A stretch of DNA of 64,000 nt, taken from contig NZ_CP059164.1 in the NCBI RefSeq assembly GCF_013466985.1, forward strand, positions 3,543,001 through 3,607,000, in the 5' to 3' direction. The position numbers were made by a program, and so were the translations under genes. This DNA comes from Nocardioides ungokensis (GTDB lineage Bacteria; Actinomycetota; Actinomycetes; Propionibacteriales; Nocardioidaceae). The notes beneath the pieces were generated by a model. That model was not told the DNA's origin. It was given only the letters and a program-made list of their open reading frames with translations, and did no database searches. Position 1 is the stretch's first letter. Every line of letters begins with the position of its first letter. Shown one piece after another: positions 18,191 to 29,107 of the stretch.

Positions 18191-18345
18191 CCCTGCGCGG
18201 CCGCGTCCTCGCGGCGGTCCTGCCGGCGGCGTACGGCGATGACGGCGCCGAGGAGCAGGAACGGGCCGAACGCCAGCACCAGGACGAGCACCTGCTCGTA
18301 GGGGTGCAGCGCGCCCATGTGGAGGGGCAGGACGGGAGGGGTCAT
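18175..18345 (-). CDS. Small single-span membrane protein (56 residues)
   Basis: A short gene beginning MTPPVLPLHMGALHPYE with one predicted membrane helix (QVLVLVLAFGPFLLLGAVIAV) followed at once by a strongly basic tail (RRRQDRR), which predicts a cytoplasmic C-terminus by the positive-inside rule. A GAGG lies 5 bases before the ATG. The composition and orderly layout argue for a real gene; I recall similar short HPYE...LAFGPFLLL proteins in other actinobacteria but cannot check this. Function unknown. Convergent with and overlapping the DUF2505 gene by 16 bases. Confidence 0.7.
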   Translation of the reverse strand: MTPPVLPLHMGALHPYEQVLVLVLAFGPFLLLGAVIAVRRRQDRREDAAAQGQRDR

Positions 18346-18467
18346 CGCCTCGATTGTCCCTCACCCGGGTGAGACTCCTCACCGCGGTGTCCCGGAATGG
18401 CACGCCCGTGGTGTCCCGTTGATGCAGTGTTCAACGATTTCCGGACGAACGAGGAGCCTGCTGCCCC

Positions 18468-19541
18468 ATGCCTGACCTTTTCGACAGCCTGACCGTCAAG
18501 ACCTGGACCTTCCCGAACCGCCTGGTGATGGCGCCGCTGACGCGCAACCGGGCCGACGCCGGGGGCGTTCCGGGCGACCTGGCCGTGGACTACTACGCGC
18601 AGCGCGCGTCGGCCGGGCTGATCATCACCGAGGGCACCCAGCCGAGCGCCGTGGGCCAGGGCTACCTCAACACCCCCGGGCTGCACAGCCCCGAGCAGGT
18701 CGCGGGATGGCGCCGCGTGGCCGACGCCGTCCATGAGCGCGGCGGGCGGATCGTGGCCCAGCTCATGCACGCCGGCCGGGTCTCCCACCCCGACAACAAG
18801 CACGGGCTCGAGACCGTCGCGCCCAGCGCGCTGGCCGCCCCCAACGAGATGTTCACCGCGGACGGCATGAAGCCCCACCCCGTCCCCCGCGCGCTGGGGC
18901 TCGACGAGATCCCCGCGGTGGTCGAGGAGTACGTCCAGGCCGCCCGCAACGCGGTCGAGGCCGGGCTCGACGGCGTCGAGGTGCACGCCGCGAACGGCTA
19001 CCTGATCCACCAGTTCCTCGCGCCGGGCCCCAACCAGCGCGAGGACGAGTACGGCGGCTCCCCCGCCGCCCGGGCGCGCTTCGCCATCGAGGTCACCCGC
19101 GCGGTCGCCGAGGCGATCGGCCCGGAGCGGGTCGGCATCCGGATCTCCCCCGCGCACAACATCCAGGGGGCGACCGAGGACGACCCGGCGGACGTGGAGG
19201 CGACGTACTCCGCCCTGATCGACGGCATCGCCCCGCTCGGCCTGGCCTACCTGTCGATCCTCGCCGACCCCCGTGCCGAGCTGACCCAGCGGCTGCGCAA
19301 GGACTTCGGCGGCATCGTGGTGCTCAACGACGGGTTCGCCCGCCTCACCACCCGTGAGCAGGCCCAGACGATCCTCGACGACGACCTGGCCGACGCGGTG
19401 GCCGTCGGACGGCTCTTCCTGGCCAACCCCGACCTGCCCCGCCGCTGGGAGACCGGCGCGGAGCTGAACGAGCCGGACGCCGACACCTTCTACGGCGGCG
19501 GCGCCGAGGGTTACACGGACTACCCGGCCCTCGACGACTGA
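18468..19541 (+). CDS. Old yellow enzyme family alkene reductase (NADH:flavin oxidoreductase)
   Basis: 357-residue FMN-dependent TIM-barrel reductase that reduces activated C=C bonds (enones, nitro-compounds, nitrate esters). Seen: PNRLVMAPLTRNRA at the N-terminus, IVAQLMHAGRVSHPD, EVHAANGYLIHQFLAPGPNQREDEYGGS with the substrate-binding His and Asn, and FARLTTREQAQ...AVAVGRLFLANPDLPRR for phosphate binding. Start ATG at 18468. A strong hairpin follows the stop. Physiological substrate unknown. Confidence 0.92.
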   Translation: MPDLFDSLTVKTWTFPNRLVMAPLTRNRADAGGVPGDLAVDYYAQRASAGLIITEGTQPSAVGQGYLNTPGLHSPEQVAGWRRVADAVHERGGRIVAQLMHAGRVSHPDNKHGLETVAPSALAAPNEMFTADGMKPHPVPRALGLDEIPAVVEEYVQAARNAVEAGLDGVEVHAANGYLIHQFLAPGPNQREDEYGGSPAARARFAIEVTRAVAEAIGPERVGIRISPAHNIQGATEDDPADVEATYSALIDGIAPLGLAYLSILADPRAELTQRLRKDFGGIVVLNDGFARLTTREQAQTILDDDLADAVAVGRLFLANPDLPRRWETGAELNEPDADTFYGGGAEGYTDYPALDD

Positions 19542-19554
19542 CCCGAGGACGACA

Positions 19555-19587
19555 GCAGGGCGGTGACCGTGTCGGTCACCGCCCTGC
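19555..19587. terminator. Strong bidirectional terminator hairpin
   Basis: A perfect 14-bp inverted repeat, GCAGGGCGGTGACC and its complement, with a 5-base loop (GTGTC), between the convergent alkene reductase and pruA genes. No long T-run follows, as is usual in high-GC actinobacteria. Confidence 0.8.
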
Positions 19588-19608
19588 TTCGTCTCACCCG
19601 TCGGGCGC

Positions 19609-21236
<1,628 letters not shown>

Positions 21237-21289
21237 GCTCGCGATGCTCTCACCACCGACCGGCCGCCCCCAAACGCGGCTGGTCCCAA

Positions 21290-21689
21290 TCAGAGCAGGT
21301 GCCGGATCTCCTGGGTCGCGAACCACGCGAGGTCATCGTCCTCGTCCGCGTCGTCGTCGGTGTCGACGTGGGCGGCTGCGACGTTCTTCCACACCACGTC
21401 CGCTGCGACGTCGACCAGGGGGGTCCTCGCCGGGCACCGGATCGGCCGCCGGCACGTCGGCCGCGACGACGTAGCGCCGCGGGACGTCCCCGGCCTGCCG
21501 CAGGGCCGCGGAGTCCGCCGCGGCGGCCATCAGCGCGGCGTACTCCCACGACTCCTCGTCGGCCTCGGGCCAGCCGTCGCGCAGGGCTTCCGTGACCGCG
21601 TGGGCACGTAGGGGTCCCGGCAACCGACCCTCGGCGACCAGGGTCGCGAGCAGCGGGGAGGTGACCGGGACGTAGACGCGCACGCTCAC
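21290..21689 (-). CDS. DUF6912-like protein (frame broken near 21420)
   Basis: Reconstructed 132 residues: VSVRVYVPVTSPLLATLVAEGRLP...AHAVTEALRDGW...EEWEYAALMAAAA-type sequence, matching what I know of the DUF6912 family of actinobacteria, then an acidic tail ending LAWFATQEIRHLL. The frame shifts in the G-run at 21418-21423 (six C's on the coding strand where five restore the frame). GTG start at 21689 overlaps the WS/DGAT stop (GTGA), so the gene is coupled to it. Function unknown. Confidence 0.72.
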
Positions 21690-23160
21690 GGCTCGGTCAC
21701 CGCCGTCGTCGAGGACTTCTGGCTGCTGCGCGCCCCCCGCTTGCGGCCGCGGGGGGCGCGGGGCCGGACCCCCGACGCAGTGTCGACCAGCTCGTCGAGC
21801 GACTCGCGCAGGCACTGCCCGAAGAGGTCGGCGTCGGGCAGCAGGTCCCGGTCGGCGGTGACGCCGAAGTAGACGCCCCCGTCGTACGACGTGACGCCGA
21901 TCGCGAGCCCCTGGCCGGGCAGCAGCGGCGGGACCGGGTAGGTGCCGACCATCCGGGCGCCGGCGGCGTAGAGCGGCGACTGCGGCCCGGGCACGTTTGA
22001 CGCTGAGCTGGAAGCCCCGGCGCGTCTCGAGGGCGGCGACCCGCGACCCGATGGCGTGGAAGGTGGTGGGTGCGAAGCCCGCGATCCCCGCCAGACGGTT
22101 GGCCGCCACGCCGCGGCCCGTCTCCTTGTGGGCCAGGAAGGAGTACGACACCTGGTGCAGCCGCACCACCGGGCTCGCCTCGCCCACCGGCAGGTCGACG
22201 AAGTGGGCGGCGATCTGGCTGCCCAGCGAGGTGGCCTCGAGCTCCTCGTCGATGACCGAGATCGGCACCACCGCCCGGATCTGGCGCAGGCCGCGCAGCG
22301 ACTCCGAGCGGGCCATCAGCCAGGCCCGCAGCGCCCCCGTGACGGTGGCCAGCACGACGTCGTTGATGGTGCCGCCGTGCGCCTTGCGCACCGTGCGGTA
22401 GTCGGCGAGGTCGGTGCGCACCGTGACCACGCGACGCTGCTGGGAGAGCGGTCCGTTGATCGGCGTCTCCCGCTCCGGGTCCCGGCCGGCGAGCCCGTTG
22501 ACGACGCGGGACGTGCGCCGGAACGCGCCGTCCGCGCCGCGCAGCACCGAGTCGGTGCGGCTGCGGACCGTGTCGACCACGGTTGCGGGGTCGGCGACCG
22601 AGTCGCGCACCGCGCTGAGCAGGAGCGACGTGGGGGTCGCGGCACGCGAGGAGCGCCACTCGTCCCCGCCGAGCACCTTCGGCTTCTCGCTGACGTCGAG
22701 CAGGACCTGGCCGAGGTCGACCGTGTCGACGCCGTCGACCAGCACGTGGTGGGACTTCGAGAGCAGCGCCACCTGCCCGTCGGCGAGGCCCTCCACGAAG
22801 TACATCTCCCAGAGGGGCGGCGCTGCGGTCGAGTGGCCGCGACACGATCCGCGCGACCAGCTCGCGGAGCTGGTCGAGGCTGCCCGGTCGCGGCAGCGCG
22901 GAGCGGCGTACGTGGTAGTGCAGGTCGAAGTGCTCGTCGTCGACCCACACGGGGTTGGCCAGCCGTCCGGGCACTGCCTGCAGGCGCTGGCGGTAGCGCG
23001 GCACGAACGAGATCCGGTCCTCGATCAGCGCCAGCAGCCGTTCGTGGTCGAAGCCCGAGTCGCCCGGGTCGAAGATCTCCACCGTGGCGTTGTGCATGGG
23101 CGTCGACGGGGACTCGGCGGCCAGGAAGGCCAGGTCCCGCGGCCGGAGCCGCTCCCTCAT
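21686..23160 (-). CDS. WS/DGAT-type O-acyltransferase (wax ester synthase/diacylglycerol acyltransferase), two frame breaks
   Basis: Reconstructed 490 residues. The enzyme joins acyl-CoA to a long-chain alcohol or diacylglycerol to make storage wax or triacylglycerol. The start MRERLRPRDLAFLAAESPSTPMH is typical; the catalytic HHxxxDG motif is SHHVLVDGVD; TINDVVLATVTGALRAWL and NVPGPQSPLYAAGARM are conserved C-terminal blocks. Two single-base gains interrupt it: a G-run at 22814-22817 (restoring DRSAALWEMYFVEGL) and T-run 21996-21998 (restoring NVPGPQ). The C-terminus is Arg/Lys rich. Coupled to the downstream DUF6912 gene. Confidence 0.88.
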
Positions 23161-23295
23161 CTGCTGCCCTTTCGTCGCGTCGGCACCCCCGGGGTGGGGG
23201 CCGACCGGTTTGCTCAACGTGGGATTCTTTCAGAGGTGACGCCCCGGTCGGGGCACGTCCCACGACTGGCTACCGACAAGTAAGGATCTCACCTC

Positions 23296-23667
23296 ATGCG
23301 CCGGATCCTGGCGACGCTTGCTGTCCTGTCCTGCCTGCTGGTCACGACCGCCGCCTGCGGCGGCAGTGACTCCTCGTCCCCCTCGGACTCCTCCCCCGAC
23401 CAGCCCAAGGTCATCGACGTCACCTTCAACGGCGACTCGGTCACCCCCAACGGCGACCGGGTCGAGGTCGGCGTGGGCCAGCCGATCGAGCTCAAGGTCA
23501 CCGCGGACGCGCCCGGCGAGATCCACGTCCACTCCTCCCCGGAGCAGGAGCTCGCCTACGACAAGGGCCAGAGCACGCTCGACCTCAAGCCGATCCAGCA
23601 GCCCGGCATCGTCGAGGTCGAGTCGCACGCCCTCGAGAAGACCATCGTCCAGCTCGAAGTCCGCTGA
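23296..23667 (+). CDS. Cupredoxin-like lipoprotein
   Basis: 123 residues. MRRILATLAVLSCLLVTTAAC is a lipoprotein signal with cleavage before the Cys at position 21; a Ser-rich linker follows, then a ~85-residue beta domain (VIDVTFNGDSVTPNGDRVEVGVGQPIELKVTADAPGEIHVHSS...). The layout resembles cupredoxin domains, but only a His-x-His is obvious and no Cys or Met ligand set is seen, so metal binding is uncertain. The next gene starts 1 base after its stop, and the two probably work together at the membrane. Confidence 0.75.
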   Translation: MRRILATLAVLSCLLVTTAACGGSDSSSPSDSSPDQPKVIDVTFNGDSVTPNGDRVEVGVGQPIELKVTADAPGEIHVHSSPEQELAYDKGQSTLDLKPIQQPGIVEVESHALEKTIVQLEVR

Positions 23668-23668
23668 G

Positions 23669-24995
23669 GTGTCGCCTGACGGTATCTCGCTGGCGCACGG
23701 CATCGGCGGGGCCAGGGACCTGCCGATCTCGCCCGAGCTGGCGATCGCCGGCGGGGTTGCGGCGCTGGTCGTCTCCTTCACCGTCCTCGCCGTCGCCTGG
23801 CGCTCCCCGCGGTACGACGAGGCCACCAGCGGACGCCTCGCACCGGCCCTCCTGGCCCGGCTGGTCGACTCGACCGCCTTCCGGGCCGCCCTGCGCGTGG
23901 TCGGCATGGTGCTGCTCGTCTACTCCGCCGTCGCCGCCGTCCTCGGCAAGGACCTGCTGACCAACCCGATCTTCGGCATCTTCTACGTGTGGTGGTGGGT
24001 CGGCCTGGTGCCGCTCTCGCTCCTGCTGGGCCCGGTCTGGAAGGCGATCAGCCCGGTGCGGACCATCAACCTCGCCTTCGCCAAGGTCTCGGGCAGCGAC
24101 CCGGACCGCGGGCTCTACGACTACCCGAGCGCCTGGGTCACTGGCCCGCGGCTGCCGGCCTGTTCGCGTTCGTGTGGATGGAGCTCGTCTACCCCTACTC
24201 CACCGAGCTCGGACCGGTCCGGCTGTGGTGCGCGATCTACGTCGCGCTGATGCTGCTCGGCGGAGCGCTCTTCGGCAGCACCTTCTACGCCCGGGCGGAC
24301 CCCTTCGAGGTCTACTCCAGCCTCGTCGCCAGGCTCTCGGTGTGGGGCCGGCGCGGTGACGCCCTGGTCGTCCGCAGCCCCTGGCGAACCTCGACACCGT
24401 CCCGGTCCGGGCCGGCCTGGTCGCCGTCGTCTCGGTGCTCTTCGGCAGCACCGCCTTCGACTCGTTCAAGGACTCCACGCGGTGGGTGACCTTCGTGCAG
24501 GACGCGAACGTGTCGACGTTCCTGCTCAACAACCTGGCGCTGCTCGGGTTCTGCGTCGCGGTCGGCCTGATCTTCGCCGGTGGCTGCATGCTGACCGGGG
24601 TCGTCGACGACGCACGCCGCAGCGACCTGCCGAACCAGTTCGCGCACTCCGTGGTGCCGATCATCGTCGGGTACGTCGTGGCCCACTACCTGAGCTACCT
24701 CGTGGAGGTGGGCCAGGCGACGCTGATCCTGGCCAGCGACCCGCTCAGCAACGGCAGCAACATCCTCGGCACCGGCAACCTGACCGTGAGCTACTGGCTC
24801 TCCTACCACCCGACCCTGCTGGCGAACACCAAGGTCATCGCGGTCATCGCCGGGCACGTGGTGGGCGTGATCGCGGCCCACGACCGGGCCATGAAGATCC
24901 TGCCGCGGCGGCACCAGCTCACCGGTCAGCTGCCGCTGCTCTTCGCCATGGTCGCCTTCACCGTGGGCGGGCTCTACCTGCTGTTCGCTGCCTGA
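23669..24995 (+). CDS. Polytopic membrane protein paired with cupredoxin-like lipoprotein (two frame breaks)
   Basis: Reconstructed 442 residues with about 9-10 membrane segments, for example LAIAGGVAALVVSFTVLAVAW, ALRVVGMVLLVYSAVAAVLG, GIFYVWWWVGLVPLSLLLGPVW, FCVAVGLIFAGGCMLTGVV and LLFAMVAFTVGGLYLLFAA. It starts at the GTG at 23669, one base after the lipoprotein stop, with the short exported motif SLAHGIGGARDLPI. Single C losses near 24141 and 24378-24381 break the frame; repair gives WVTWPAAAGLFAF and RSPLANLDTVPVRAGL. Some homologues carry the name fenitrothion hydrolase, which I would not rely on. Function unknown. Its 3' end overlaps the convergent CpaE-like gene by 38 bases. Confidence 0.75.
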
Positions 24996-26222
24996 GCCGG
25001 ACCCGGCCCCCGGCCGCCGGCGCCGCGGCCGTCCCCGGCGCGAGCTCGTCCACGAGCCCGGCGATCCCCCGCGCCAGGGGCGAGTCGCCGACCTCGGTCA
25101 GGGTGCGGCCGGCCACCAGGGCGCGGTCCACCGTGGCCCGGTCGTCGGGGAGGAAGTGGAGCCCGGACACCCGCGCGAAGCCCTCGACCATGCCGGCGAT
25201 GTCCTTCTCCGACCAGCCCAGCGTCGGGCGCATCCGGTTGACGACCACCCGTAGCGGAGCGACGCCGATGACGTCGCGCAGGTCGACCAGGCCGCGGGCC
25301 AGCCGGGAGAGGCCGACCGGGTCGGCGTTGCCGACCACCACCACCTCGTCCGCCACCTCCAGCGCGGCCAGCGTCATCTGGTTGCGGCCGGGACGGGACC
25401 CGAAGTCGGAGCCGGGGTCATCCTCGAGGCTGAACCCGGTGTCCACGACGACCTGCCCGTGCTCACGCGCGGTCTCCAGGGTGTGCTCGAGGGCGCCGGC
25501 CCGGATCTCGGTCCAGCGGTCGGGCCGCGGCAGCCCGGTGATGACGGACAGGTGGCCGTCGATGCCGCGCTGCACCGTGGCGAAGCGCTCCCCCAGCTGG
25601 CCCGAGGCGGCCAGCCGGGCCGCCGCGAGCAGGCCGGACACCTCGTCGAGCACCCCGAGCTGCTGGGCCACGGCACCCCCGTAGGGGTCGGCGTCGACCA
25701 GGAGCGTCCGCAGCCGCCGCCGGGCCAGCTCGGCGGCCAGGCCGGTGGCCAGGGTGGTGCGTCCCGGTGCGCCGCCGGGACCCCAGACGGCGATGACCCG
25801 TCCCCCGGCCACCGGCTCCGCCGCGTGTGGCTGGTCGAGCTCACCGGGCCCCCGGGCGCGACGGGTTCGTCGGGCTGGGCGACCACGGCAGCGGGCAGGG
25901 AGTCCAGCTCCGACTCGTCGACGAGCACCGGCAGGCCGATCCGCGACGCGCGGAGCCGTGCGGCCTCGGGGGACGCGCCGGACGGCACGACCGCGACCGG
26001 GCGCACCCCGTGACGACGCAGGTGCTCGGTCGCGGTGAGGTCGAGCCCGGGTGCGTCGAGACCGAGCACCGCCACTCCCGCCTGGCCGGCGCTGGCCGCG
26101 GCCAGCAGGTCGTCGACGTCCACGCAGCGCTTCAGCACCACGATCGCGGGGTGCCCGTCCAGGAGCTGCACGGCCCGCGACTCCCAGGCCGCGCCGGCAG
26201 CGACGATCAGCACGACGACCAT
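24958..26222 (-). CDS. cpaE: CpaE/TadZ-like ATPase with degenerate receiver domain (frame broken near 25850)
   Basis: Reconstructed 421 residues. The N-terminal ~125 residues (VVVLIVAAGAAWESRAVQLLDG...) resemble a receiver-like domain; the C-terminal domain is a MinD/ParA-type ATPase with the deviant Walker A GPGGAPGRTTLA and LLVDADPYGGAVAQQLG. Such proteins localise Tad/Flp pilus machines to the cell pole. One missing G (plus C-run 25849-25853) joins PVAPGGPGELDQPHAAEP to VAGGRVIAVWGPGGAPG. It lies 4 bases after the CpaB-like gene in the same operon. No CpaF secretion ATPase, TadB/C or pilin gene is in the window. Confidence 0.82.
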
Positions 26223-26226
26223 CGGC

Positions 26227-26880
26227 TCAGCCCCGTCGTACGACGGTGATCACGGGGCTCTCCAGGGAGCCGAGGAGCCGGAAGAACCGCGTGGCGTCCT
26301 GCTCCTCGACCGCCAGCACCAGCTGGCGCTTGCCGGTCGCGGCGAAGCTCTCCTCGAGGGGCGGTGCGTCCACGACGGTGACGGCGGACAGCGCCGGCCC
26401 GCCCTTCCCACCCGGCTGCGACACCAGGTAGACGTCCACCACGGACCCGGCCTGCACCGACCCCGGGACCTGCTCGGCGTCGACGGCCACGGGGACCTGC
26501 AGGGTCCGGCTCTGCCCGGCGGAACCGACCGCGGCCCGGGGAAGGAGCTCGCCGGCACCGACACCGCGGGTCAGGACGAGGTCGGCGGGCAGCTCGTCGT
26601 CGGCGGTGAAGTAGCCGGCGAGGTCGCCCGCGTCGGCGAACCGCACGCGCGTGGCCACCAGGTCCTCCGGGTGGACCTCGTCGCCCGCGCCCATGTCGCC
26701 GGCCACCGACCACACGGGCACCGTGTCGTCCGCCGCGCTGAGGAGCCGGGCACCGGCCACCACCGAGACGGCGACGATGAGCACCCCCACCCACAGCCTG
26801 GGATCACGCCAGCCGGGCGTCGCGGCCCGCGTCGCGGGCGGGGTCGGCGCCGCGGTGGACGCCCCGAGATCAGTGACCAC
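26227..26880 (-). CDS. cpaB: CpaB-like SAF-domain membrane protein
   Basis: 217 residues starting at a GTG. Residues ~27-48 form a membrane helix (LWVGVLIVAVSVVAGARLL); an SAF domain follows (DEVHPEDLVATRVRFADAG...LVLTRGVGAGELLPRAAV), then a beta domain. This is the Flp pilus assembly CpaB/RcpC architecture. It heads an operon with the CpaE-like ATPase and is divergent from the BldC-type HTH gene (98 bases apart). Confidence 0.8.
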   Translation of the reverse strand: MVTDLGASTAAPTPPATRAATPGWRDPRLWVGVLIVAVSVVAGARLLSAADDTVPVWSVAGDMGAGDEVHPEDLVATRVRFADAGDLAGYFTADDELPADLVLTRGVGAGELLPRAAVGSAGQSRTLQVPVAVDAEQVPGSVQAGSVVDVYLVSQPGGKGGPALSAVTVVDAPPLEESFAATGKRQLVLAVEEQDATRFFRLLGSLESPVITVVRRG

Positions 26881-26978
26881 GCGCCCATGATGCCGCCCGC
26901 GAGCCCCGCGGTCACCCGGTTCTCCACAGTCGCCGCGTCCAGCGCGGCGCCCGGCGACCGAAGTGGGACGATGTCCGC

Positions 26979-27218
26979 ATGTCCGGCACGCCCCGCTTCC
27001 TCACCCTCGCCGACGTGGCGGAGGTCCTCAACACCTCCAGCGCGCAGGTCTACGCCCTCGTGCGCCGGGGCGACCTGCCCGCGATCAAGATCGGGGGCCG
27101 CGGCCAGTGGCGGGTGGAGTCGGCCCAGCTCGAGGAGTTCATCCAGCGGATGTACGCCGAGACGCGGACCTTCGTCGACGAGCACCCCTACGTCGAGGCC
27201 GACCAGCGCCCCGAGTGA
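26979..27218 (+). CDS. BldC/excisionase-type helix-turn-helix protein
   Basis: 79 residues, MSGTPRFLTLADVAEVLNTSSAQVYALVRRGDLPAIKIGGRGQWR...: a MerR-like winged HTH (HTH_17) with the wing GGRGQWRV and then LEEFIQRMY. Related small proteins include BldC and phage excisionases; absence of an integrase and the stable location argue for a chromosomal regulator. The cpaB-cpaE operon is divergent and may be its target. Its stop directly abuts the stop of the convergent htrA gene. Confidence 0.82.
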   Translation: MSGTPRFLTLADVAEVLNTSSAQVYALVRRGDLPAIKIGGRGQWRVESAQLEEFIQRMYAETRTFVDEHPYVEADQRPE

Positions 27219-28580
27219 TCAGCCGACCTCGGAGTCCAGGGTGATCCGGATCGTGCGCTGGCTGCCGCCGCGGTCGACGGTGAAGGTCAGCGTCTCCCCG
27301 GGCTGGTGGGCCCGGATCGCCACGATGAGCGCGATGCCGTCGCTGACCCGCTGGCCGTTCACCGCGGTGACGACGTCCCCCTTCTGCAGGCCGCTCTTGT
27401 CCGCCGGGGTGCCGTCGACCACCTCGCTGATCTCGGCTCCCGTCCCGTTGTCCTGACCGGTCTGGACCTTGGCCCCGATCACGGGGTACCTCGCCTCGCC
27501 GGTGCGCAGGATCTGGTCGGCGGTGATCTTGACCTGCTCGATCGGGATCGCGAACCCGACCCCGATGTTGCCGGCCTCGCCACCGGCGCTGCTGCCGCCG
27601 GTCGTGGCGATGGCGGAGTTGACGCCCACCACCTGGGCACGCAGGTTGACCAGCGGTCCGCCGGAGTTGCCGGGGTTGATCGCCGCGTCGGTCTGGACCG
27701 CGTTGATGTACGACGAGTCGTTGGCCGAGTCACCCGTGGTGACCGGGCGGTGCAGGGCGCTGACGATGCCCGCGGTGACCGTCGAGCTGAGCCCGAGCGG
27801 CGAGCCGAAGGCCACGACACCCTCACCGACCCGCAGCGCCTGGGACGCTCCGAGGGAGGCCGGCTTCAGCGACTTCACGCCGGGGGCGTAGAGGACGGCG
27901 AGGTCGTAGACGGGGCTGCGCCCGACCAGGGTCGCCTCGTAGCGGTCGCCGTCCTGGTCGACGATCTCGATGGGACCGTCGTCGGAGGCCGCCTCCGCGA
28001 CCACGTGGTTGTTGGTGATGACGTGCCCCTGCCGGTCCAGGACGAAGCCGGAGCCGGTCGCGCCGCCCTTCTGTCCGTTGTACTCGGCGGAGATCTGGAC
28101 GGTGCTGGGAAGGAGCTCCTGCGCGACCGCCTCGACCGACCCGTCGGCCTTGGTCAGGGGCGGCAGGGAGACCGTGTCGACGCCGTCGAGGCCGTTGCTC
28201 ACGGCCCCGGGGTTGTCGTTGCTGGTCAGGCCCTCGTAGACGACGCTGCCGAGGCCACCGCCGAGCAGGCCGATGACCAGCGCGAGGACCGTCACGGCCG
28301 GCCACACCCAGCCGGGCACGCGGCCGGTGGGCGCGACGTGCCGTGCCGGGGCGGCCGGCATCGGCTGGGTGCCGGGCGGCGGCGGGTAGCCGGTCCATCG
28401 ACCGGGCGGCGGCTGGGTGGTGGGCGGGACCCACGACGGTGAGGGCGGCCCGGGAGGTGCCGGCGGCGCGGGTGGCCTGCCGAAGGACAGCGGCGCGGTG
28501 GCCTCGGTGTCCGCCCGGTCACCCGGGCGGTCCGGCTCTCCGGTGGCGTCGTCGTCCACGCGGCCCTCGTCGTCGTTCAC
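27219..28580 (-). CDS. htrA: HtrA/DegP-type serine protease with PDZ domain
   Basis: 453 residues. The N-terminal ~100 are disordered, acidic then Pro-rich; a membrane helix follows (WPAVTVLALVIGLLGGGLG); the trypsin-like domain has the triad in TNNHVV (His), VYDLAVLYA (Asp) and INPGNSGGPLVN (Ser); a PDZ domain (EISEVVDGTPADKSGLQKGDVV) closes the protein. It degrades or refolds damaged extracytoplasmic proteins. It is read after the sigE and rseA-like genes on the same strand, the order found in mycobacteria. Confidence 0.93.
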   Translation of the reverse strand: MNDDEGRVDDDATGEPDRPGDRADTEATAPLSFGRPPAPPAPPGPPSPSWVPPTTQPPPGRWTGYPPPPGTQPMPAAPARHVAPTGRVPGWVWPAVTVLALVIGLLGGGLGSVVYEGLTSNDNPGAVSNGLDGVDTVSLPPLTKADGSVEAVAQELLPSTVQISAEYNGQKGGATGSGFVLDRQGHVITNNHVVAEAASDDGPIEIVDQDGDRYEATLVGRSPVYDLAVLYAPGVKSLKPASLGASQALRVGEGVVAFGSPLGLSSTVTAGIVSALHRPVTTGDSANDSSYINAVQTDAAINPGNSGGPLVNLRAQVVGVNSAIATTGGSSAGGEAGNIGVGFAIPIEQVKITADQILRTGEARYPVIGAKVQTGQDNGTGAEISEVVDGTPADKSGLQKGDVVTAVNGQRVSDGIALIVAIRAHQPGETLTFTVDRGGSQRTIRITLDSEVG

Positions 28581-28615
28581 GTGCCTATCTTGACCCCTGC
28601 CCCGAAATCAGGGTC

Positions 28616-29107
28616 TCAGTGGGCGGAGGCGCGGCGGCTCGGGCTCGCCACCGGGTCGACCCTGGGACCGACCGTCGGGGCCGTCGCCCGCGGACCGTCG
28701 GTGGGCACGACCAGGTGGGCGGGCGCGGGCCGGTCCATGGTGGGGGCGTCCGCGGGGGCGATGCCCAGGGCCAGGACGCCCATCACCGCAGCGCCCACGG
28801 CACCGCCGCCGATCGCGACCAGGCCGGTGTTGCGGCGCGAGGTGTGCTGCTCGTGGTGCAGCGCCAGGTAGGCCTCGCCCGGCGTCACCGCGGCGGGCCC
28901 CCCGAGCAGCGAGCCCTTGAGGTGGTCGGGAGCGGAGGCGCCGCCGAAGGAGAGGCCAGCGAGCCGGGTCTTGACCCAGCCCTCCCGCTCGACCAGGTCG
29001 CGGCAGGCGTGGCAGGTGTGGACGTGCGCCCACGCCCGCTCGGTCTCGTCCGGGGCCAGCTGGCCGTCGAGCAGCGCACTCACGCGCGAGCCGAGGTGAC
29101 CGATCAC
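28616..29107 (-). CDS. rseA: RseA-like zinc anti-sigma factor
   Basis: 163 residues. The zinc-finger anti-sigma signature H-x3-C-x2-C is seen in [17 protein letters not shown], and one hydrophobic segment ([23 protein letters not shown]) follows. The GTG at 29107 overlaps the sigE stop (GTGA), so it is coupled to sigE; an earlier GTG at 29116 would overlap sigE further. Gene order and motif support an anti-SigE role, by analogy with mycobacterial RseA. Confidence 0.85.
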   Translation of the reverse strand: MIGHLGSRVSALLDGQLAPDETERAWAHVHTCHACRDLVEREGWVKTRLAGLSFGGASAPDHLKGSLLGGPAAVTPGEAYLALHHEQHTSRRNTGLVAIGGGAVGAAVMGVLALGIAPADAPTMDRPAPAHLVVPTDGPRATAPTVGPRVDPVASPSRRASAH

